Source: Anaerolineae bacterium
Lineage (GTDB): Bacteria; Chloroflexota; Anaerolineae; Promineifilales; Promineifilaceae
Direction: 5' to 3'
Assembly (NCBI GenBank): GCA_028277515.1
Contig: JANQGC010000253.1
Coordinates: 1 to 52,731 of the forward strand
Length of the DNA stretch: 52,731 nt
Position numbers and translations under genes: made by a program. This document shows positions 41,803-49,762 of the stretch, piece after piece. The notes beneath the pieces were generated by a model. The model did no database searches and had not been told where the DNA came from. It saw only the letters and a list, made by a program, of their open reading frames with translations. How positions within the stretch are numbered: the first letter of the stretch is position 1; each line of letters opens with the position of its first letter.

Positions 41803-43119
41803 TCAAAGGGCAGTCAAAGGCTCTTCAATAAGCTGAGCCAATGTGTTCAGGAATTGCGCCGCGCGTGCGCCATCGACCACCCGATGATCGCATGATAAGT
41901 TAAGCACCATCATCGGTCGAACCACAGGTTGGCCATCAACAGGTATGATGCGGTCCGCAATTCGCCCGACAGCCAATATGGCGGCTTGAGGCGGATTGAT
42001 GACAGCTTGGAAACTGTCGATGCCATACATGCCCAGGTTGCTAATGGTAAATGTACCCCCCGTAACTTCTTCAGGGCGCAGAGTACCGTCGCGCGCCCGA
42101 GCAACCAGATTGGCCCGCCGCTCGGCAATGGCAGGCACACTCAATGTGTGAGCGTCATGGATGACCGGCACAACAAGCCCCTCATCTATACCGGTGGCGA
42201 GGCCAATGTGAACGGCCGAATTTTCCACAATAGAGTTGTTAACCCACTGCGCATTTAGCCGGGGATGCCGGCGTAAGGAGAGGGCTACGAGGCGAACCAG
42301 CAGGTCGGTAAAAGTAACCTTCACCGACGACTGGTTAAGCATGATAGACCGCCATGCTTGTAAGCGGTCGGCCGACACCTCGCGCATTAGATAGAAATGG
42401 GGGACCGTCGTCCAGCTTTGGGTTGTACGTTCCGCCATCACTCGCCATATGTTCCCCATTTCTGATTTGGCGGCAGAGGCTGTGCTCGGAATTGCTGCCG
42501 GCATCATGGAATCGGAATGATGGGCCGTATCCAAATCGGCTGCCAGCACGGCACCATTTGGTCCGGAACCCTGTATACTATCCAGTTGAAGATTGCGTTC
42601 AATGGCCAGCCTCCGTGCCTTTGGCGAGGCTGCCGGCAATGATGGGCGTGGAGCAGGAATTATCCGCCGGGCCAGGTAAGCTGCAACATCCTCCTTCTTA
42701 ATCTGGCCGCCGTCAGGCTTAACCAAAGCCGGGTTGAGATCATGTTCAGCCATCATGCGTGTGGCCACAGGACTTGAGCTGATATTGGCCAAATGCGGTT
42801 TACTAGAAGCAGGAATGCTGGATCTATCTGATATGGTCGTTGCCCGACTATGAAAGGACTTCGGAGTGGGGGCTGATTCACCAGGTGCGAGAATGAGTGC
42901 AACGGTCTGCCCCACCGGCACGACATCACCCGCATCGGCCGTCACATGGCTCAGGATGCCAGTGGCCGGAGCCTCGATTTCCACCGTTACTTTATCGGTT
43001 TCGATCTCCATGATCGGCTCTTCCTTCTCAACCTGCTCTCCTTCAACCTTCAACCAACGAATTAAAGTTCCAGTTTCTTGCGCCATACCAAGCGCAGGCA
43101 TAATAACGTTCGTGGGCAA
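41803..43119 (-). CDS. Dihydrolipoamide acyltransferase (E2) of a 2-oxoacid dehydrogenase
   Basis: I start it at TTG 43119, which follows GAGG right after the M24 stop. The open frame continues to 43170 inside that gene but would overlap it by 41 bp. The 438-residue protein has a lipoyl domain with Lys43 in IETDKVTVEI and two peripheral-subunit-binding segments (VATRMMAEHDLNP and SPKARRLAIERNLQLDSI). The catalytic acyltransferase domain ends DHRVVDGARAAQFLN. It moves acyl groups from E1 to CoA. No E3 (dihydrolipoamide dehydrogenase) is encoded nearby, so that subunit must come from elsewhere in the genome. Confidence 0.93.
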   Translation of the reverse strand: MPTNVIMPALGMAQETGTLIRWLKVEGEQVEKEEPIMEIETDKVTVEIEAPATGILSHVTADAGDVVPVGQTVALILAPGESAPTPKSFHSRATTISDRSSIPASSKPHLANISSSPVATRMMAEHDLNPALVKPDGGQIKKEDVAAYLARRIIPAPRPSLPAASPKARRLAIERNLQLDSIQGSGPNGAVLAADLDTAHHSDSMMPAAIPSTASAAKSEMGNIWRVMAERTTQSWTTVPHFYLMREVSADRLQAWRSIMLNQSSVKVTFTDLLVRLVALSLRRHPRLNAQWVNNSIVENSAVHIGLATGIDEGLVVPVIHDAHTLSVPAIAERRANLVARARDGTLRPEEVTGGTFTISNLGMYGIDSFQAVINPPQAAILAVGRIADRIIPVDGQPVVRPMMVLNLSCDHRVVDGARAAQFLNTLAQLIEEPLTAL

Positions 43120-43129
43120 AGCAGACCTC

Positions 43130-44500
43130 TTATGTCCCTTGCCCGTCGGTAGAACGCTTTGCCGAAGCATGTGCAGAGTCTGCTACCTGAGTTGCCAACC
43201 CGTCTTGGTGATTGTGTGCACGGAGCCAATTTGGGGTTGATAGTGCCAATTGACCTGTGGCCGTTTGATATCGACCCCCGGAAACAATCAGTTCCTCGGC
43301 CGGGAAGCGGCTAATAATTTCACAGCCGTCTTCAGTCACCACAAGCTCCTCTTCAATGCGAGCAGCCGACCAACCATCGGATGCCGGCCAGAAGGTCTCA
43401 AGGGCAAAGACCATGCCTGCTTTTATCGTTTCGGGGTGGTCAAGAGAGACAAGGCGGCTGAAAACGGGTTTTTCCCAAATAGACAGTCCAATACCATGGC
43501 CATACTGCAAACCGAAACAAGACTCCTCATCCGGAAAACCAAACTCCTGAGCCTTAGGCCAAACGCTCACGACCTCAGCTGTAGTTACCCCTGGACGAAT
43601 CAGATCGATGGCCGCATCCAGGTAATCACGGCATCGTTTATAGGCTTCAATGAGCGCTTGAGATGCGCTGCCAATGGCGAAGGTACGATAATAACAGGTC
43701 CGATAGCCCATATAACTGTGTAGAATATCGAAGTAAACAGGATCTCCCGGGCGCAAAATGCGGTCGCTAAACACGTGGGGATGAGGGTTGCACCTTTCAC
43801 CGCCAATCGCATTGACCCCCTCGACCTGCTCTGAGCCAAGTTGATAGAGCAATTGGCTTACTAAGGCAACGCATTCACTCTCGCTCATACCAGCGCGCAT
43901 CGTTTCATACAACTTCTCATAAGCAGCATCGACCATCATACTGGCCGTATTCAATAACGTTATCTCATCCTGAGTCTTTATAACTCTGGCTTCTTGCATG
44001 AGTTGCTGGCCATCAACCACTTGTAATCCTTCCGCTTGCAGGGCAAAAAGAACCGGCGGTTCGACCACATCAACACCAATTGGTTCGTTTGCCAACCCTC
44101 GTTCTTCCAGTTCTTGACGAATCTTACGTGCCACATCCTCCGCTCGCCCTGACTCTGGGGACATAGCCCCGCGAAGTGTTGAGATACCGGCACGGGATCG
44201 GCCATCGCCCAACCAGGGGCAGTAAAGTTCATGATGGCGGGCGGCAGAGCCAAAATCCCAATTAATGGGGTCATCGTTTTGTGGCAGAAGACAAAATCGG
44301 GAGAGTTTGTCCATAGCCCACGTCCCAATATGCGTTGACGTAATATAGCGGATGTTGTTCATATCGAAACAGAGTAATGAACCTATCTCCGATTTTGATA
44401 GAACGGCTTTAATCCGATCCAGGCGCTCCGTTCGCAGCCGGTCAAAATTTGTCCGCTCTTCCCAATCGACACCCATAAGTCCAAAAGTTTTCAATGCCAT
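43130..44500 (-). CDS. M24-family (creatinase/Xaa-Pro peptidase-like) hydrolase with a substituted metal ligand
   Basis: I start it at ATG 44500 (preceded by AAGGGG), giving 456 residues; the frame extends to 44617. After a creatinase N-domain (LRTERLDRIKAVLSKSEIGSLL) comes a pita-bread domain with VYFDILHSYMGYRTCYYRTF, GLQYGHGIGLSIWEKP, VFALETFWP and EEELVVTEDG. In metal-dependent members the ligands are D, D, H, E, E. Here the first Asp, the His and both Glu are present, but Cys stands where the second Asp is expected. Metal-free creatinases and hydrolases of this fold (such as ectoine hydrolase) exist. It may open an amide or ring in the cluster's substrate. Confidence 0.85.
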   Translation of the reverse strand: MALKTFGLMGVDWEERTNFDRLRTERLDRIKAVLSKSEIGSLLCFDMNNIRYITSTHIGTWAMDKLSRFCLLPQNDDPINWDFGSAARHHELYCPWLGDGRSRAGISTLRGAMSPESGRAEDVARKIRQELEERGLANEPIGVDVVEPPVLFALQAEGLQVVDGQQLMQEARVIKTQDEITLLNTASMMVDAAYEKLYETMRAGMSESECVALVSQLLYQLGSEQVEGVNAIGGERCNPHPHVFSDRILRPGDPVYFDILHSYMGYRTCYYRTFAIGSASQALIEAYKRCRDYLDAAIDLIRPGVTTAEVVSVWPKAQEFGFPDEESCFGLQYGHGIGLSIWEKPVFSRLVSLDHPETIKAGMVFALETFWPASDGWSAARIEEELVVTEDGCEIISRFPAEELIVSGGRYQTATGQLALSTPNWLRAHNHQDGLATQVADSAHASAKRSTDGQGT

Positions 44501-44519
44501 ACCGTTGTTTCCCCTTTTG

Positions 44520-45539
44520 TTATTGGCGCTGACACAAGCTCTTCGCCATTTCGACGACGTCGCCGGCTGTGGGAATGGTGAGATCCTCAAGCACAGGCGA
44601 GAATGGGATAGGCACATTCATGGCGCCCAACCGCTTGACCGGCGCATCCAGGTAATAGAAAGCGCCGTCGGCGATGACAGAGGCCAGCTCAGCTGTTACT
44701 CCATATTGTTCATACCCTTCATCAATTACAATAACTCGACTGGTTTTTATAACGGATTGGATCAGGGTATTCTTATCCAGAGGGATAGTCGTGCGCGGAT
44801 CAATGACCTCGCTCTCAATCCCAAACTCGACAAGTGATTCCGCTGCTTCCAGTGCGACCTGGACCATGCTGCTCGTGGCAACCATGGTGATGTCGGAACC
44901 AATTCGTTTGATATCAGCCAACCCAAATGGGATGACATACTCTTCATCAGGGACAGGACCTTTGCTCTGATAAAGCATCTTGTCCTCGAAAAATGCTACT
45001 GGATTATCATCCCGTATAGCTGTCTTAAGTAGACCTTTCGCATCATAAGGTGTGGAAGGTACAACCACCTTTAGCCCCGGAATGTGACTCAACCAGCTAT
45101 GAAGTGATTGTGAATGCTGCGCACCAGAGCGCCGCGAGGCTCCCAATGTGGTCCGCAAAACCATGGGAACATGCAGCTTTCCACCTGACATATAATGAAT
45201 CTTTGCTGCCTGATTAACCATTTGATCCATCGTCAGCGTCACAAAATCACCAAACATGATGTCCACCACGGGACGCATCCCGGCCACCGCGGCGCCGACA
45301 GCCAAACCCGTGATGCCGGCTTCCGATATCGGTGAGTCGAGGATACGTTCCGGGCCAAATTCGTCGACCAACCCTGTAAGCACCTTGAAAGTTGTACCGG
45401 CCTCGGCAATATCTTCGCCAATGAGAAAAACTGCCGGATCGCGCCGCAGTTCTTCTGCCAAGGCCTCGCGAACGGCCTGGCCGAATGTCATCTCACGCTG
45501 AGCTGTTTGGATTGGATTTAGAAGTTGTTGACTATGCAT
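44520..45539 (-). CDS. 2-oxoacid/acetoin dehydrogenase E1 component, beta subunit
   Basis: The 339-residue transketolase-like beta subunit has FLIGEDIAEAGTTFKVLTGL, RILDSPISEAGITGLAVGAAVAG (split across two elements) and FGDFVTLTMDQMVNQAAK. VIVIDEGYEQYGV lies in the C-terminal domain. It pairs with the alpha subunit, whose stop it overlaps by 8 bp. The AcoB/PdhB type decarboxylates a 2-oxoacid or splits acetoin, passing the acyl group to E2. The substrate is not distinguishable by eye. Confidence 0.94.
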   Translation of the reverse strand: MHSQQLLNPIQTAQREMTFGQAVREALAEELRRDPAVFLIGEDIAEAGTTFKVLTGLVDEFGPERILDSPISEAGITGLAVGAAVAGMRPVVDIMFGDFVTLTMDQMVNQAAKIHYMSGGKLHVPMVLRTTLGASRRSGAQHSQSLHSWLSHIPGLKVVVPSTPYDAKGLLKTAIRDDNPVAFFEDKMLYQSKGPVPDEEYVIPFGLADIKRIGSDITMVATSSMVQVALEAAESLVEFGIESEVIDPRTTIPLDKNTLIQSVIKTSRVIVIDEGYEQYGVTAELASVIADGAFYYLDAPVKRLGAMNVPIPFSPVLEDLTIPTAGDVVEMAKSLCQRQ

Positions 45540-46491
45540 AAATGTGTTTGCTCACCTCGCTAACGGCCGGATATGGAGCCTCAAGGGCAAACTGTACAGC
45601 CTCATCTACTTCTTTTTGAACCGTTGATCTAATTTCCGAAAGAAGTTGGTTAGACACATTATGTTCAGCAAGAAGCCAATCTGCACACAACTGAATCGGA
45701 TCGCGGTTGCCGCGCCACTCTTTTTCTTCCGCTTTTGATCGGTAATACGTACGGTCTATATCACCGACATGATGTCCATGAAAACGATAAGTTTCACACA
45801 GTAAAAAAGCGGGACCCTCGCCGGCACGCGCATGCTCAACTAGCGGTTGGGCCGATTTATAGACCCTGGTCACATCCTGACCGTCAACGGCTTGTGTTCG
45901 AATACCGAAAGCTTGCGCACGTGCTAGTAATTCGCCTGCCATCGTCTCTGAGTAATGGGTATATTCACCATAAAGATTATTTTCACAGACGTATAGAACG
46001 GGCAATGCCCATAATGAGGCCAAATTCATTGTTTCATAGAGGAGGCCTTGACCCAACGCACCTTCGCCAAAGAAACAAACAGCCACACGGCCGTTTCCCA
46101 GACGGCGGGCTGCAAATGCGGCACCAGTGGCAATACCCGCGCTTCCGCCAACAATTGCGTTCGCCCCCAGGTTACCTGTTTCGGGGTCTGCGATATGCAT
46201 CGATCCCCCTTTGCCACGACAATAACCATCGGCTTTACCCAACAGCTCAGCGAACATGCGGTTGACCTGGGCACCCTTGGCCAGACAGTGACCATGACCT
46301 CGATGTGTGCTGGTAATATAGTCCGTATTTAGAAGCGCTTCACAGACACCCACGGCGACAGCTTCCTGGCCGATATAAAGATGAGCCAGCCCTGGCATCT
46401 TGGCAGATGTATATAACTCATTTACACGCTCCTCGAAAAAGCGTATCTTGATCATCTGCTCAAACATGTGCAGTCCAAGTTCTACATCCAT
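45532..46491 (-). CDS. 2-oxoacid/acetoin dehydrogenase E1 component, alpha subunit
   Basis: The 319-residue TPP-dependent alpha subunit has GLAHLYIGQEAVAVGVCEAL, STHRGHGHCLAKG, GKGGSMHIADPETGNLGANAIVGG (broken over two elements) and the TPP motif GEGALGQG...NN (residues about 145-170). PEYRFHGHH-type motif CETYRFHGHHVGD binds the cofactor phosphates. It is the first gene of the leftward operon. A near-consensus minus-strand promoter lies at 46699-46727. AcoA-like members act on acetoin; other branches act on pyruvate or branched 2-oxoacids. Confidence 0.94.
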   Translation of the reverse strand: MDVELGLHMFEQMIKIRFFEERVNELYTSAKMPGLAHLYIGQEAVAVGVCEALLNTDYITSTHRGHGHCLAKGAQVNRMFAELLGKADGYCRGKGGSMHIADPETGNLGANAIVGGSAGIATGAAFAARRLGNGRVAVCFFGEGALGQGLLYETMNLASLWALPVLYVCENNLYGEYTHYSETMAGELLARAQAFGIRTQAVDGQDVTRVYKSAQPLVEHARAGEGPAFLLCETYRFHGHHVGDIDRTYYRSKAEEKEWRGNRDPIQLCADWLLAEHNVSNQLLSEIRSTVQKEVDEAVQFALEAPYPAVSEVSKHIYA

Positions 46492-46698
46492 TAAGACGTT
46501 TCTCCCAGGCTCAATGCCGTTTTAATTGTTATTGTGTTTTATTGGCAGTGGCTAGCCGGTGGCTGATTCACCACCGCGTATTAGCTTCGATCACTCTCTG
46601 TATAAAAATTCGAGACAGGTTTGCTGCACAGTGCAAACGGTCAATTGAAGGCAGTAGGAGCCGTTAAGTACGGCCGAGTAGTTCACCCTGCTTAAACA

Positions 46699-46727
46699 AG
46701 TATAGATATATTGTACACTTGTGTCAA
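46699..46727 (-). promoter_or_regulatory. Leftward sigma70-type promoter of the dehydrogenase/transport operon
   Basis: On the minus strand TTGACA (46722-46727) and TATACT (46699-46704) are 17 bp apart. The -35 is perfect and the -10 differs in one base. TTGTTTAA (46692-46699) overlaps the downstream edge of the -10. The same half-site occurs as an inverted pair at the opposite promoter, which suggests control by one regulator. Confidence 0.72.
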
Positions 46728-46817
46728 ATTTTATTGTACATTGAATCATTATTTCGATCAAAAATAGAAAATATTCTCGAAAAATCCCCAAAATGTACAT
46801 TATTATAAAACAAATGG

Positions 46818-46846
46818 TTGACAAAACTGAACATTCTGCCTATAAT
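46818..46846 (+). promoter_or_regulatory. Rightward consensus sigma70 promoter of the XRE-cupin gene
   Basis: TTGACA (46818-46823) and TATAAT (46841-46846) are exactly 17 bp apart and both match the consensus perfectly. Transcription should start near 46853, about 90 nt before the regulator's ATG. The operator palindrome at 46844-46870 overlaps the -10 and start site, an ideal place for autorepression. Confidence 0.85.
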
Positions 46847-46870
46847 TTGTTTAATATTGTTAAACAAATT
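46844..46870. promoter_or_regulatory. Operator dyad AATTTGTTTAA-N5-TTAAACAAATT
   Basis: Two perfect 11-bp arms flank TATTG. The dyad covers the -10 and start point of the rightward promoter. The inner half-site TTGTTTAA recurs, as one copy, at the leftward promoter. A helix-turn-helix dimer such as the XRE-cupin protein encoded just downstream is the obvious candidate. The remainder of the 452-bp gap (46492-46943) contains three TGTACA copies and no gene. Confidence 0.7.
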
Positions 46871-46943
46871 CTCATTTTAAGTAACATCCTTGTTGATTTT
46901 TCAAGTAGCTTGTCCCTTTGAAAGGTGACTCTAGCCCAAGAAA

Positions 46944-47648
46944 ATGCACATGCTAAACATTGGAGAAAGACTTCGCACCGCACGCAAAGAACAGAATCTT
47001 AGTTTAAGAGCATTAGCCGCTAAAGCGAATGTCAGCGCCAGCTTACTAAGTCAAATCGAAAACGATCATGCTAACCCGTCGGTCGTCACACTTTTTGAAA
47101 TCGCTAAGGCGCTTTCTGTTCCTGTCCACTATTTCTTTCCTTTTTCCGAAGAAGACACAGACAACAATCATACTGACGATGTTTGGGCACAACTCGATGA
47201 TAATGGTCAAGACACTTCAGGGATCATTGAAATGGTATCCGATCAACTTAGCGCTTCACAAGACATAGCGCGGGCAAAAAGGATGTCTTCCCAGCTAATA
47301 CAAGTGCCCAATGATCGTAAGTTTGTTCTTCGCGTTGACCAACGTCCCATGATTGAGCTGATGGGCGGCGTTGTTTGGTCTCGACTAACTCCTCAGGAAG
47401 AGACAGGGCTTGAGTTTCTTGAGATCCGCTATGAGGTAGGTGGAACATCCGGACCGGCCAAAAGCAGACATTCTGGGCGTGAGTTTGGACTCGTTCTTGA
47501 AGGGGAACTACGGCTCGAGTTGGGTTTTGATGAATATTTACTCACGCCCGGTGACAGCGTCATTTTCAGCTCAGCCATTCCACATCGTTTAAGCAACGCT
47601 GGTGACGTACCGATGCAAGCTGTGTGGGTAAACATTGATTACCATTAA
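46944..47648 (+). CDS. XRE-family regulator with C-terminal cupin domain
   Basis: The 234-residue protein has an HTH (LRTARKEQNLSLRALAAKAN, SASLLSQIENDHANPSV, about residues 9-46) and a linker. A C-terminal cupin barrel (about 150-234) carries SRHSGREFGLVLEGELRLELG and LTPGDSVIFSSAIPHRLSN. Such regulators sense a small metabolite in the cupin and control catabolic genes beside them. It is divergent from the dehydrogenase operon and heads the rightward genes. The promoter is overlapped by an inverted repeat that probably mediates autoregulation. ATG 46950 is an alternative start; no clear ribosome site precedes either. Confidence 0.92.
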   Translation: MHMLNIGERLRTARKEQNLSLRALAAKANVSASLLSQIENDHANPSVVTLFEIAKALSVPVHYFFPFSEEDTDNNHTDDVWAQLDDNGQDTSGIIEMVSDQLSASQDIARAKRMSSQLIQVPNDRKFVLRVDQRPMIELMGGVVWSRLTPQEETGLEFLEIRYEVGGTSGPAKSRHSGREFGLVLEGELRLELGFDEYLLTPGDSVIFSSAIPHRLSNAGDVPMQAVWVNIDYH

Positions 47649-47780
47649 TCTGATAGAAAACAGGCGCCATTCTGCATTTTTGAACTGATAAGCGCCCTGC
47701 TGCAAAAAAATTCTGATGTCTAAAGCAGCTTAGCAACGCTGCGACTGGATATCAGCAATCTAAATCACCATTTATCCATC

Positions 47781-47801
47781 CCATGACCTTTAGGGTCATG
47801 G
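47781..47801 (+). terminator. Short stem-loop between the regulator and the oxidoreductase gene
   Basis: CCATGACC (47781-47788) pairs with GGTCATGG (47794-47801) around TTTAG. It lies 132 nt after the XRE gene and 30 nt before the luciferase-like gene. There is no T-run, so it is more likely an mRNA element than a terminator. Confidence 0.4.
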
Positions 47802-47830
47802 AAGTTAGTTAAATCAATAAGGAAACTGAT

Positions 47831-48757
47831 ATGAAGTTTGGTGTCTGTTTACCTACGTTTCGGTATGGTGCTGAACCTACCACCGAGCACATCTTCTCAA
47901 TTGTTCGGGCAGCCGAACAGGCCGGGTATGATTCCGTTTGGGCAGGTGACCACGTTTTAGTACCTGCTGACCAGACGCGAATGCGCTTTTTTGCTGACCC
48001 ACTGGTCACTTTAAGTGTTGTAGCCGGCATGAGTCATACGCTGGAACTGGGCACATCTGTCGTGATTGCACCCCTTCGGAATCCATTTGTATTGGCCAAA
48101 GAGGCGGCAACACTTGATTTTCTGTCCGGCGGTCGGCTTATATTAGGTCTGGGTGCGGGCTGGTTAGAGCCTGAATTTGATTATTTGAATGCGGACTTTA
48201 AGGAACGGGGCCGTCTCTTTGATGAAACATTGCAAATTTTACGCGCGGTATGGGGCGCGGTGCCGGCCTCCTTCACCGGTGATTATTACCAGGTTGAGGA
48301 AGCCGTTTTGGAACCTCAACCCGCCAGGCCAGGTGGACCACCGATATGGATTGGAGGTGGCTCCTGCGCGGCTCTGCGCCGCACGGCTCGATTTGGTAAT
48401 GCATGGCACGCTGATGATACCCCGGCTGATGATATCGCTGTTATTCGCGAGCAGCTCTCCGAACTTCTGGCTGAAACAGGGCGAACGGCCGAGGTTACCA
48501 CCCGTGTAACCACTAAGATTCGCGGGCTGAATGACAGTGAAGAGGAGCGCAAAGAACGTGGTGAAGGCTATTACCGTGACGCAGATGCCTGGTCTGGAGT
48601 TGAAGGTTCGGCTGACGAACTATACGATCAGGTTTGCGAGTTTGCCGACGCAGGCTCAACCCATTACATAGCCCAATTTGAACACACGACAGTGGAAGAC
48701 CACATCGCGGCGCTGGAAGCATTCGCTGACAACGTGATATCTAAGTTTCACTCCTAG
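47831..48757 (+). CDS. Luciferase-like (LLM class) flavin-dependent oxidoreductase
   Basis: The 308-residue TIM barrel opens MKFGVCLPTFRYGAEPT and has AEQAGYDSVWAGDHVLVP, LGTSVVIAPLRNPFVLAKEAATLDFLSGGRLILGLGAGW (broken over two strands) and GGPPIWIGGGSCAALRR. The features are those of the F420/FMN-dependent luciferase-like family; the cofactor cannot be told by eye. AAGGAA precedes the ATG. It may oxidise an intermediate of the cluster's catabolic route. Confidence 0.9.
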   Translation: MKFGVCLPTFRYGAEPTTEHIFSIVRAAEQAGYDSVWAGDHVLVPADQTRMRFFADPLVTLSVVAGMSHTLELGTSVVIAPLRNPFVLAKEAATLDFLSGGRLILGLGAGWLEPEFDYLNADFKERGRLFDETLQILRAVWGAVPASFTGDYYQVEEAVLEPQPARPGGPPIWIGGGSCAALRRTARFGNAWHADDTPADDIAVIREQLSELLAETGRTAEVTTRVTTKIRGLNDSEEERKERGEGYYRDADAWSGVEGSADELYDQVCEFADAGSTHYIAQFEHTTVEDHIAALEAFADNVISKFHS

Positions 48758-48825
48758 AGGAAATCTTGATCCTGCTTCGCGCCAATATAAACCGTGACTT
48801 TAAATTAGATTGAGGTAAGGAAACC

Positions 48826-49149
48826 ATGTCAAAGAAACTGGTTGTCTGGCTGAACGTTGATCCAGCCAAAGAGGAATCATTTAATCAATGGTACCAAGAC
48901 GATTATATCCCTCGTTTTGTGCAGCAAATTCCCGGCATCATCCATGTTAGCCGCTGGAATGTGCCCGGCACACAAACATATTTAACAATCTACGAACTGG
49001 ATCCGGAAACAACTGAGGCAGCCCTCATGGCTGCTTTGAAAAACCCGGCCCGTCAGGCCGAACGGGACGAATGGAACGAATGGGAACACGCCTTTTTATC
49101 CGACTTCCGTGATGGCTTCTTTGAGCAAACGTTCTCATACACACCATAA
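48826..49149 (+). CDS. Small EthD/dimeric alpha-beta barrel-like protein
   Basis: The 107-residue protein runs VVWLNVDPAKEESFNQWYQDDYIPRFVQQIPGI in two pieces, then RWNVPGTQTYLTIYELD. This resembles EthD/DUF4286-type ferredoxin-like dimers, in which a helix follows a short strand and an acidic tail ends the chain. Such proteins are accessory in degradation pathways of ring compounds or have no known reaction. A strong GAGG-AAGG leader precedes the ATG. It lies between the luciferase-like and VOC genes in one direction. Confidence 0.65.
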   Translation: MSKKLVVWLNVDPAKEESFNQWYQDDYIPRFVQQIPGIIHVSRWNVPGTQTYLTIYELDPETTEAALMAALKNPARQAERDEWNEWEHAFLSDFRDGFFEQTFSYTP

Positions 49150-49218
49150 GGACACGCCTGATCTGGCCGGCCACATTTCGTCACCTATTAAATTCTTAGG
49201 GCAAGAAAGGAGAAAGTA

Positions 49219-49677
49219 ATGAAAATAACCGGTTTACAACATGTTGGCATTCCTGTCAGTGATATGGATCGCTCGCTAGAATTTTATCAGAATGTCTTGG
49301 GACTTGAATTGTTATTCTTGACCGAAGGATCTGGTGAAGCTACCTCTAAAGCAGTTGGCGTGCCCAATGCCCATCTCAAGTTTGCATTTCTCCGGGCGGG
49401 AGACGCTATCTTCGAGCTGCTTCAATACATCACGCCTACAGGCAAACCATATACTGGCATGAACTGTGATGTAGGCGCTACACATGTCGCCTTTGAAGTT
49501 GAGGATATTGAGGAAGCGTATCAAAATTTAACAGCGCAGGGAATCCAGTTCAATACATCCCCTGTTCATCTTGATGAAGGTCCGTTGGCCGGCTGTGCTT
49601 TCGCCTATTTCCCCGACCCTGACGGCATTCAACTAGAAATTTTCCAGGCGGCCGAGAAACCAGAGTATCTAAAGTGA
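49219..49677 (+). CDS. VOC-family (glyoxalase/dioxygenase-fold) protein
   Basis: The 152-residue protein has two paired beta-alpha-beta units: GLQHVGIPVSDMDRSLEFYQNVLGLEL (split) with a His near residue 8, THVAFEVEDIEEAYQNL with a second His, and GIQLEIFQ with the final Glu. This is the vicinal-oxygen-chelate metal site used by glyoxalase I, methylmalonyl-CoA epimerase and dioxygenases. The exact reaction is open. AAAGGAG lies before the ATG. Confidence 0.87.
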   Translation: MKITGLQHVGIPVSDMDRSLEFYQNVLGLELLFLTEGSGEATSKAVGVPNAHLKFAFLRAGDAIFELLQYITPTGKPYTGMNCDVGATHVAFEVEDIEEAYQNLTAQGIQFNTSPVHLDEGPLAGCAFAYFPDPDGIQLEIFQAAEKPEYLK

Positions 49678-49762
49678 GTGTATTCGCTCTGGAAACCGCA
49701 ACAGCTTGTTTGCTTGATGAACACGCGAGCGCTGGGTAAGGTTTTTCACTAAAGGATTTACG

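Noticed and set aside
35942..46491. Complete ectoine catabolism operon
   Set aside because: Only the M24 hydrolase and the deacylase resemble DoeA/DoeB. The diaminobutyrate transaminase and dehydrogenase of that route, and its usual regulators, are not recognisable.
46591..46824. Open frame of 77 codons on the minus strand within the divergent control region
   Set aside because: It covers both promoters and the TGTACA copies, has an AT-driven hydrophobic composition and no ribosome site.
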